Of a stretch of 64,000 nucleotides of DNA, positions 60,901 through 64,000 are shown in pieces. Source of the DNA: Patiria miniata (taxonomy: Eukaryota; Echinodermata; Asteroidea; Valvatida; Asterinidae). The notes beneath the pieces were generated by a model, which was given only the letters and a program-made list of their open reading frames with translations, had not been told where the DNA came from and searched no databases. The number at the start of each line of letters is the position of its first letter. Position 1 is the first letter of the stretch. The stretch lies in NCBI RefSeq assembly GCF_015706575.1, contig NW_024037075.1, positions 13,205,746-13,269,745 of the forward strand, in the 5' to 3' direction. The position numbers and the translations under genes are program-made.

Positions 60901-61199
60901 CAGCCAACCCTAACCCTGCTCCGAGTATTTTTATGACCCTGCTGGATCCAACAATCACCAATAGATATTGAAGTATGAAGCCTGCTGAAACTATCATAAT
61001 TTATTTTGACTGTATGTATCACTCTGACTGGTCTCCATTTTGTGTCCACAGATACGACTTCTTCCTTGTCAGTCAGTCTGTACGCCAGGGCACGGTCACT
61101 CCAACCAGTTACAATGTGATCTGGGACAACTCGGGTCTGGCACCAGACAGCATGCAAAGCCTGACCTACAAGCTCACTCATCTGTACTTCAATTGGCCG
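36733..61199 (+). CDS. piwi: Piwi-like Argonaute (PIWIL1 type), 3' end beyond window
   Basis: Seventeen coding exons with GT-AG borders join in phase to 865 codons with no stop. The product is a PIWI-clade Argonaute. In animals such proteins bind piRNAs and silence transposons in the germline. Residues 12-23 are an RG run ([12 protein letters not shown]), with further RG motifs at 58-64 and in exon 2; such sites are methylated and bind Tudor proteins in this family. PAZ lies at about 290-420, MID at about 540-660 and PIWI from about 600 on. Catalytic residues visible are D674 (VGIDSYHD), E712 (GQEL) and D744 (YRDGVGDGQ), with family spacing of 38 and 32. The catalytic His and the C-terminus sit in a final exon that I do not find before 64,000. 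Conserved PIWI text includes [20 protein letters not shown]. The ATG at 36,733 follows an acceptor at 36,706, so a non-coding exon upstream is likely. Similarity is closer to PIWIL1 than to Ago proteins. Confidence 0.95.
37298..37515. mobile_element. Tc1/mariner-type MITE, 218 bp, in piwi intron 1
   Basis: Ends CAGTGTGAGTAAAAAACC and, in complement, CAGAGTGAGTATAAACC, with TA at the left and TT at the right. The body matches 27,170-27,355 next to the mariner transposase remnant, so it looks like an internal-deletion derivative of that family. It ends 26 bases before exon 2. Confidence 0.82.
37542..37757 (+). CDS. piwi: piwi exon 2 (linker)
   Basis: Codons 74-145, phase 1 in and out. It carries an [14 protein letters not shown] segment. 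Its acceptor lies only 26 bases after the end of a Tc1/mariner-type MITE. Confidence 0.9.
37802..37984. mobile_element. hAT-like MITE, 183 bp, in piwi intron 2
   Basis: It starts AGGGTGTGAAATC and ends CACTCACACCCCTG. Flanks CAATAACA and CAATAAAT match in 6 of 8 bases. Repeated TTTCAGCTATTTTTAT words fill it. The rest of intron 2 shows nothing notable. Confidence 0.5.
38362..38576 (+). CDS. piwi: piwi exon 3 (N domain)
   Basis: Codons 146-217, phase 1 to 0. Begins [15 protein letters not shown], the conserved start of the Argonaute N domain, and continues [13 protein letters not shown]. Confidence 0.93.
38877..39378. mobile_element. Foldback Tc1/mariner-type MITE, copy 1 (piwi intron 3)
   Basis: About 500 bases, nearly a full palindrome. 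It includes AATGTCGGGACTATTGTTTC, GTTCTGCATGTAGCACTTT, AAGCTTTCTTTTAGTACAAG and TCTGTCCACGGATCAC, each repeated inverted in the other half. A TA precedes the left end CAGGGTAGTAAAA. Confidence 0.85.
39506..39630 (+). CDS. piwi: piwi exon 4
   Basis: Codons 218-258, phase 0 to 2. [10 protein letters not shown] and [17 protein letters not shown] match the Piwi N/linker region. Confidence 0.93.
39631..40979. other. piwi intron 4
   Basis: AT-rich, 1,349 bases. No repeat, RNA gene or element is recognised in it. Confidence 0.5.
40980..41060 (+). CDS. piwi: piwi exon 5
   Basis: Twenty-seven codons, phase 2 to 2: [20 protein letters not shown]. The IGRN-FNP text is typical for Piwi proteins just before PAZ. 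Confidence 0.92.
41748..42484. repeat. Inverted repeat in piwi intron 5
   Basis: CATATTGTCGCTTTGCTCAC followed by GAAGTGACAAAAAC at 41,748 recurs inverted at about 42,448-42,484 (GTTTTTGTCACTTTGCGAGT, AAAGCGACAATATG). Several CACTTCGTGAAAA-like words lie between. It is probably a TIR element of about 0.74 kb. The 146-codon open frame at 41,458-41,898 runs into its left arm and is not a gene that I recognise. Confidence 0.65.
42581..42775 (+). CDS. piwi: piwi exon 6 (PAZ, first part)
   Basis: Codons 286-350, phase 2 to 2. [13 protein letters not shown] leads into [15 protein letters not shown], the start of the PAZ domain that holds the 3' end of the small RNA. Confidence 0.95.
42897..43352. 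mobile_element. Foldback Tc1/mariner-type MITE, copy 2 (piwi intron 6)
   Basis: 456 bases with TA on both sides. Ends CAGGGTGAGTCAAAAAAAGT and TGACTCACCTTG. Same palindromic body as copy 1. The best-preserved ends of the three. Confidence 0.9.
43690..44105. repeat. Poly-C-rich repeat in piwi intron 6
   Basis: Four poly-C tracts with intervening text (AACGTCCCTTAGAAGCG, GGGAAGATAGTGTCACTC, CTAGGATGAGAACCCTGGCT) that resembles 23,880-24,320 inverted or rearranged. It is probably a degraded DNA element. Confidence 0.45.
44110..46830. repeat. 15-bp G-rich minisatellite, about 2.7 kb
   Basis: Unit GGGTTTGGATCAGTT, with 14-bp (one G lost) and GGGTTGAGATCAGTT variants, repeated well over 150 times in piwi intron 6. 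C occurs almost only in GATCAG, so the strands are very asymmetric. Fifteen is a multiple of three, so all frames stay open and give false proteins of [10 protein letters not shown] or WISWV repeats. More degenerate GGTTTGGTTCGGTTCAG text reaches back to about 43,370. Confidence 0.95.
47028..47202 (+). CDS. piwi: piwi exon 7 (PAZ, second part)
   Basis: Codons 351-409, phase 2 to 0. [13 protein letters not shown] and [15 protein letters not shown] are standard PAZ text. It lies just 3' of the 15-bp satellite array. Confidence 0.95.
47257..47690. repeat. Inverted repeat in piwi intron 7
   Basis: CCTTGTCATTTGATTGGAGG at about 47,257 pairs with CCTCCAATCGAATGACAAAG at about 47,666. The arms are short, and the middle is not recognised. 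It is likely a MITE. Confidence 0.5.
47970..48200. repeat. Dispersed repeat in piwi intron 7
   Basis: Shares GTGATCTGAGGCAA, GTAGGCTACAA and ATTCGGGGA followed by a poly-G run with 25,180-25,330. Its type is unknown. Confidence 0.5.
48589..49605. mobile_element. TIR element of about 1.0 kb in piwi intron 7
   Basis: Arms of about 190 bases are inverted: CATCTATATAAGAG, GGATCCGAGACCGCGGTCTC, CACGTCCGTGGAAAAATG and CGGCGGAAGACACC-type blocks occur on both sides. GGATCCGAGACCGCGGTCTC is itself partly palindromic. The middle (48,790-49,400) is single-copy here. No transposase or clear target duplication is found. Confidence 0.75.
49741..49919 (+). CDS. piwi: piwi exon 8 (linker 2)
   Basis: Codons 410-468, phase 0 to 2. 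[20 protein letters not shown] matches the conserved segment after PAZ. Confidence 0.95.
50052..50719. mobile_element. Degenerate hAT-like element in piwi intron 8
   Basis: Ends CAGTGATGTAG and CACAATACTG resemble hAT ends. Both shoulders are full of GACTCG/GAGTC words, as in the 12,707 element. A poly-C tract lies at about 50,477. Flanking 8-mers do not match, so the call is tentative. Confidence 0.45.
50957..51077 (+). CDS. piwi: piwi exon 9
   Basis: Codons 469-509, phase 2 to 0: [20 protein letters not shown] and on, the linker between PAZ and MID. Confidence 0.93.
51292..51562. mobile_element. Foldback Tc1/mariner-type MITE, copy 3 (piwi intron 9)
   Basis: 271 bases with TA on both sides. 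Ends CAGGGTGGGTAAAAAA and TTTACTCACCCTG. It lacks the central TCTGTCCACGGATCAC part of copies 1 and 2, so it is a shorter subtype. Confidence 0.88.
52410..52594 (+). CDS. piwi: piwi exon 10 (start of MID)
   Basis: Codons 510-570, phase 0 to 2. [11 protein letters not shown] and [10 protein letters not shown] lead into the MID domain, which binds the 5' phosphate of the piRNA. Confidence 0.94.
52620..53090. repeat. 33-bp minisatellite in piwi intron 10
   Basis: About 13 units of GGGTCGAGTCTGAGTCCAAG followed by TTTGGAAGCAATT. It opens spurious frames with an 11-residue period ([11 protein letters not shown]). The GAGTC words recall the hAT-type elements, so it may derive from one. Confidence 0.9.
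53330..54625 (+). mobile_element. LINE fragment (CR1/L2-like), endonuclease start plus 3' tail
   Basis: An open stretch includes [32 protein letters not shown] and [11 protein letters not shown]. These are the first motifs of an apurinic-type endonuclease of non-LTR retrotransposons, with the N of LNARS and the E of SETW. The frame ends soon after (about 53,800), and no reverse transcriptase is present, so the middle is deleted. The 3' part has three AAGCGCCTTGAGCGTCA-like modules at about 54,168, 54,380 and 54,553, and ends in GGCGCTATACAAGAATT with an ATT microsatellite, the usual tail of CR1/L2-type LINEs. Inserted in piwi intron 10. Confidence 0.78.
54873..54948 (+). CDS. piwi: piwi exon 11 (MID)
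   Basis: Codons 571-596, phase 2 to 0: [20 protein letters not shown] short exon between the LINE-bearing intron 10 and a 307-bp foldback MITE in intron 11. Confidence 0.92.
55004..55310. mobile_element. Foldback MITE, 307 bp, in piwi intron 11
   Basis: TAGCCTTGACCAAGTCTGTC plus TACTTGTTCCC at the left is inverted at the right (GGGAACAAGTAGACAGACTT then GATCAAGGCTA). TA edges suggest a Tc1/mariner-type element. It fills most of this 511-base intron. Confidence 0.8.
55460..55660 (+). CDS. piwi: piwi exon 12 (MID/PIWI)
   Basis: Sixty-seven codons, phase 0 in and out. [20 protein letters not shown] and [15 protein letters not shown] are diagnostic of Piwi-clade MID and early PIWI domain. Confidence 0.96.
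56271..57422. repeat. Two diverged 0.6-kb direct repeats with terminal hairpin (piwi intron 12)
   Basis: Two copies, starting near 56,285 and 56,879, share AACTTCGCCACAGACATCAA, GCTAGAGGGCGC, GGCAGACACT, TTTCGACCGGAAGGAAGGGT and TGATGACGT words in the same order. The second ends in the perfect hairpin GGTGTTGGGC-TAAA-GCCCAACACC (57,397-57,422). The first begins with GGTGTTGGGCC. It is a possible Helitron-like or other element; class undecided. Confidence 0.65.
57512..57543 (+). ncRNA. Hammerhead-like motif (candidate, possibly from a Penelope-like element)
   Basis: CTGACGA, then a short stem (GGGCAG with CTGTCC), then GAAA: the order of the hammerhead core. One unpaired C sits between CTGACGA and the stem, and stems I and III are not convincing. 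Similar text is found in Penelope-type retroelement ends as I recall, so it may be a relic rather than an active ribozyme. Confidence 0.25.
57900..58006 (+). CDS. piwi: piwi exon 13 (PIWI, first catalytic Asp)
   Basis: Codons 664-698, phase 0 to 2. [10 protein letters not shown] holds the first catalytic aspartate. [13 protein letters not shown] follows. Confidence 0.95.
58207..58640 (+). mobile_element. tRNA-derived SINE, copy 1 (piwi intron 13)
   Basis: A-box-like TGTGGTTACGGGCATTGG and B box GGTTCGAGTCC (58,269-58,279) are followed by a body with GCAAGGCACTTTATCAC, GAGTAAATGG and CTGTATACTACCCAGGGAGC. The tail region (GCGCTTTGTAAACACCC) is shared with copy 2. Confidence 0.8.
58729..58799 (+). 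CDS. piwi: piwi exon 14 (PIWI, catalytic Glu)
   Basis: Codons 699-722, phase 2 to 1. [20 protein letters not shown]; the Glu of GQEL is at the position of the glutamate finger. Confidence 0.94.
58917..59089. mobile_element. TAGACC-type MITE, 173 bp (piwi intron 14)
   Basis: Same family as 22,562-22,738: TAGACCATTATCACGTTGC at the left, GCATGATAAAGGTCTA at the right. It splits sequence that resembles 9,955-10,010 (ATTTTGCTT...AAATCTCCAT, then TGCAATCTGCCACTCTGCCC). Confidence 0.8.
59168..59321 (+). CDS. piwi: piwi exon 15 (PIWI, second catalytic Asp)
   Basis: Codons 723-773, phase 1 to 2. [14 protein letters not shown] carries the second catalytic aspartate; [14 protein letters not shown] follows. 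Confidence 0.96.
59862..59978 (-). mobile_element. End fragment of the GAGTC hAT element family (piwi intron 15)
   Basis: Matches the left end of the 12,707 element in reverse: ACTCGAGTCACTTCTTTAAA, then GACTCGA-rich text, ending CAACTCTG. The other end is not seen. Confidence 0.65.
60144..60269 (+). CDS. piwi: piwi exon 16 (PIWI)
   Basis: Codons 774-815, phase 2 to 2: [12 protein letters not shown] and [16 protein letters not shown], both standard Piwi text. The donor is GTAAGT inside the Leu codon. Confidence 0.94.
60481..60860 (+). mobile_element. tRNA-derived SINE, copy 2, 5'-truncated (piwi intron 16)
   Basis: Collinear with copy 1 from AATTCTGCAGGTTGTGGG onward, including the B-box region (GGTTCGAGTTC) and the tail to GATGCAATCCAAAATCACAT. 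The A-box half is missing. Confidence 0.8.
61052..61199 (+). CDS. piwi: piwi exon 17 (PIWI)
   Basis: Codons 816-865, phase 2 to 0: [20 protein letters not shown] to [13 protein letters not shown]. The family continues with a G-T-I-R-V-P-A-P-C-type segment holding the catalytic His. That exon is not seen in the remaining 2.8 kb. Confidence 0.95.
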
Positions 61200-61259
61200 G
61201 TAAGGAGCGGGGCAAGTTATGAACAGCATTCCAAAGCACTGTAACTATCCTGTATGTAT

Positions 61260-61515
61260 GGGGTGGGGGGGAGGGCTAATCGTCCTTGCAGCAAAAGCTG
61301 AATTGCAAAGGACGTAGCTACAATGTGGTCTAGCCAAAGGCATGTGAAGGCACCTTAGGCTGCCGCCATACAACCCAATGTCTGACCACGGAGCACAGCC
61401 AGATCAAAAGTATTGATTTTTGCAGAGGGAAGAAAACCAGAGGTCTAGGAGAAAAAGCATCATGGCATCATTATGACCCGAGCTGGGAATCGAACCCAGG
61501 CCACAGAGTTGGCTT
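61260..61515 (-). mobile_element. tRNA-related SINE or tRNA relic (piwi intron 17)
   Basis: On the minus strand GGTTCGATTCCCAGCTCGGG is a good B box. The sequence beyond it reads as a SINE body. No clear A box remains; the minisatellite starts where it should be. Confidence 0.45.
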
Positions 61516-62235
61516 CGGTATGTGCATGTCATAAGACATGTCATTAGGGAACAAAGATGGCAGACGCCTGCTTCAGTATGTGCAATGTCATAAGACACGT
61601 CATGAGGGAACAAAGATGGCAGACGGCTGCTTCAGTATGTGCAACGTCATAAGACATGTCATGAGGGAACAAAGATGGCAGACGGCTGCCTCAGTATGTG
61701 CATGTCATAAGACACGTCATGAGGGAACAAAGATGGCAGACGGCTGCTTCAGTATGTGCTATGTCATAAGACACGTCATGAGGGAACAAAGATGGCAGAC
61801 GGCTGCTTCCGTATATGTGCAATGTTATAAGACATGTCATGAGGGAACAAAGATGGCAGACGGCTGCTTCGGTATGTGCATGTCATAAGACACGTCATGA
61901 GGGAACAAAGATAGCAGACAGCTGCTTCAGTATGTGCATGTCATAAGACACGTCATGAGGGAACAAAGATGGCAGACGGCTGCTTCAGTATGTGCATGTC
62001 ATAAGACACGTCATGAGGGAACAAAGATGGCAGACGGCTGCTTCAGTATATGTGCAATGTTATAAGACATGTCATGAGGGAACAAAGATGGCAGACGGCT
62101 GCTTCGGTATGTGCATGTCATAAGACACGTCATGAGGGAACAAAGATGGCAGACGGCTGCTTCAGTATATGTGCAATATTATAAGACATGTCATGAGGGA
62201 ACAAAGATGGCAGACGGCTGCTTCGGTATGTGCAT
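61516..62235. repeat. 58-61-bp minisatellite, 12 units (piwi intron 17)
   Basis: Units hold CATAAGACACGTCATGAGGG, AACAAAGATGGCAGACGGCT and GCTTCAGTATGTGCATGT. Twelve copies of AACAAAGAT(G/A)GCAGAC are counted. It begins at the edge of the SINE-like sequence, sharing GGCTTCGGTATGTGCATG with it. Confidence 0.93.
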
Positions 62236-62845
62236 CCCAGCTAACACATTCACGTTGTGACAACGTTGCCAGAAGGTCAGGTTTTCGTTGCCGCAACGTG
62301 AGGAAAATGACGTTGCGGCAACGTAAAAATGTCGACTCGCGTGCGCGTTGCTACAACGTTATCACGCAACGTTACAATGACGTTTCCACAACGTAAACGC
62401 AACATACATCACAACTTTTGTTTGGTCGTGATTGCACATGATTACCACCTTGACGCCACGTTATTTGCGACCAAATTGACACATAACAGCAACTTCTACG
62501 CACGTTTCTACAACCTTTTGGCGACATGATTACCACTTGATTAGCACGTTACTGCAACCTAATTGGGGACGTCACTGCAACTTACTGGACACGTTAATGC
62601 AACTTATTGTACACGTTAAAGCAACGTATTGGACACGTTTAAGCAACTTTATGGGCACGTTTCTGCAACTTTATGGGGACGTTACTGCAACTTTATGAGG
62701 ACATTGCTGCAACTTTGTGGGCACGTTGTTGCAGCTAAATGGGACGTTTCTGCAACTTTAAAGGCACGTTGCTGCAACTTTTCGGACACGTTACTACAAC
62801 TTAATGGACATGTTGCTGCCACCTTACTGCAACCTACTGGGCATT
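62236..62845. repeat. AACGTT-rich element with 22-bp repeats (piwi intron 17)
   Basis: The first part (62,236-62,420) has GTTGCCGCAACGT and GACGTTGCGGCAACGT words. From about 62,540 a 22-bp period appears: ACGTTNNTGCAACTTTATGGGG-like, about 13 units. It directly adjoins the preceding array. Confidence 0.85.
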
Positions 62846-64000
62846 TATGGAGAAATGTTTCTGAAAACGATAACAAAATAATTAAACATACATGTAATTC
62901 ATGTTTCTCTAATTTTATTACAAAGAGTGTTCAGAAACAACAGCATGAAAAAACATTACTAAAATGCAATCACTAAAACGGTAAGTGTAATTAATACTCA
63001 CTGCAATTATTTGGACAGATCAATATGCACATTTTACTACAGTGTCCATTTCGTGAATGGTATAAAATTAAAGTCTTTTACTTAAATCCACAATAAGGAA
63101 TTCACGCCTTAGTGACCGGGCTGAGCTCTAACGATCGGTTCATACTTCAAGTGAAAGCAAATTTTGATATGTTGACATCGAAACCATTTGACTCAAAATT
63201 GCCCAGAGTAAAATGTGGTACACTCTTTTTTCCCCCAATTTTTTAGCGCTGGCGTTAATGATTGCCGTAACTTCACAAAGTGAATTGCCGTAACTTCACA
63301 GAGTATGAACCGACCTTTTAACAAGACAATAACGTTGTTACTGAGCAATTAGAAGATAAAGGGTCTGGTCACCAATAATATAGCCAGAGCCGGAATGCAA
63401 GGGCTATTATCGTCGACCTAGCCACTAACCGGTTTTATACATCACCTTTAAAGGGGCTCCATATCACAATGTTACCCACACTAGAGAATACCTATTCATG
63501 TATTGGATCAATTCATGAAAAATACACAGTGCTATACGTAACGTACATTCAAGCAAAAGTATGGTTTCAAATAGTATTTGAACATTAGTATTTTCCACTG
63601 TCCGTGATGAGAAATATAGTATAGGAAGGCGACTTCCACATCGAACAAATAAAATAGATCCGACAACTTTTAATCTACTGAATCACATGCTTTTTAAATC
63701 TGTCCTCTATCTAAATCCTTCATTTTCGTTCTCTCCCATGGAACATCTTCAAAAGAAAACTCAAAGGAATTGTTTTGGTTTTTTTGTAGCTACAGAGTCT
63801 ATGAAAAAGAATAACACTTGAAAGGGATACTTGAATAGCGTTTGTTGGTGAAGATATATTTGTATGCAGGGAACTTGCAAAAAACCTGCATTTTAAAATA
63901 TTGACATTTCAACATGATTTTCTTTGAATACCTCCATGCACATTGGCTAATTGCCCAATCTATGTTTTAGAGTAACATTCATTTAATGGAACCTTTCATA
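62846..64000. other. Remainder of piwi intron 17
   Basis: AT-rich sequence with no exon, repeat or RNA that I recognise. The last piwi exon is not here. Confidence 0.5.

Noticed and set aside
61538-61888. 116-codon frame with REQRWQTAAS-like repeats
   Set aside because: Artefact of the 58-61-bp tandem array.
61516-62235. CRISPR-like array
   Set aside because: Repeats are contiguous with no unique spacers and lie in an animal intron; it is a minisatellite.
1-64000. Retroviral, LTR or Polinton elements
   Set aside because: I looked for long direct terminal repeats and for gag, protease, integrase or capsid-like frames and saw none. The only retroelement protein piece is the LINE endonuclease.

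Overview
The window is invertebrate nuclear DNA. It has intron-rich genes with GT-AG splicing, a secreted F-type lectin gene, a Piwi-subfamily Argonaute gene, tRNA-derived SINEs, a non-LTR retrotransposon fragment, many short non-autonomous DNA transposons and long poly-G/poly-C tracts. The combination fits a marine invertebrate, possibly a deuterostome (echinoderm, hemichordate or cephalochordate). The sequence alone does not settle the phylum.

Region 1 (1-23,730) is a tandem duplication of an F-type lectin locus. Copy B (promoter and exons about 17,498-23,730) looks complete: TATA box, signal-peptide exon, propeptide exon, three lectin-domain exons and a 3'-UTR exon with a polyadenylation signal. 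It encodes 202 residues with the full fucose-binding motif H-x26-R-x-D-x4-R. Copy A (4,142-8,951) has open lectin exons, but its exon 2 is frameshifted by one base, its upstream region is replaced and its 3'-UTR exon is absent, so I call it a pseudogene. The two copies act as filled-site and empty-site controls for each other. This gives transposon boundaries at base level: a 2.48-kb hAT-type foldback element with an 8-bp target duplication, a 370-bp Harbinger-type MITE with a TTA duplication nested in an older MITE, a 449-bp TTA element, and hAT-type MITEs shared by both copies.

Region 2 (23,731-36,700) is gene-poor. It holds a 2.6-kb palindrome around 30,378-32,987 with a 71-73-bp minisatellite that changes orientation inside it, a Tc1/mariner transposase C-terminal remnant, a 513-bp element with a 9-bp target duplication, and scattered repeats. 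No gene is convincing here.

Region 3 (36,707-64,000) is a piwi gene (PIWIL1-like) on the + strand. Seventeen coding exons all join in phase to give 865 codons: an N-terminal RG-rich tail, PAZ, MID and most of the PIWI domain, including the catalytic D-E-D. The last exon, with the catalytic His and the stop, lies beyond the window. Its introns hold most of the repeats here: three copies of one Tc1/mariner-type foldback MITE, other TIR elements, a 2.7-kb array of a 15-bp G-rich repeat, 33-bp, 58-61-bp and 22-bp arrays, two related SINEs, a LINE fragment and a possible hammerhead-like motif.

I saw no retroviral, LTR or Polinton element. The two genes are not obviously linked in function: one is a secreted carbohydrate-binding protein, the other a germline small-RNA effector.
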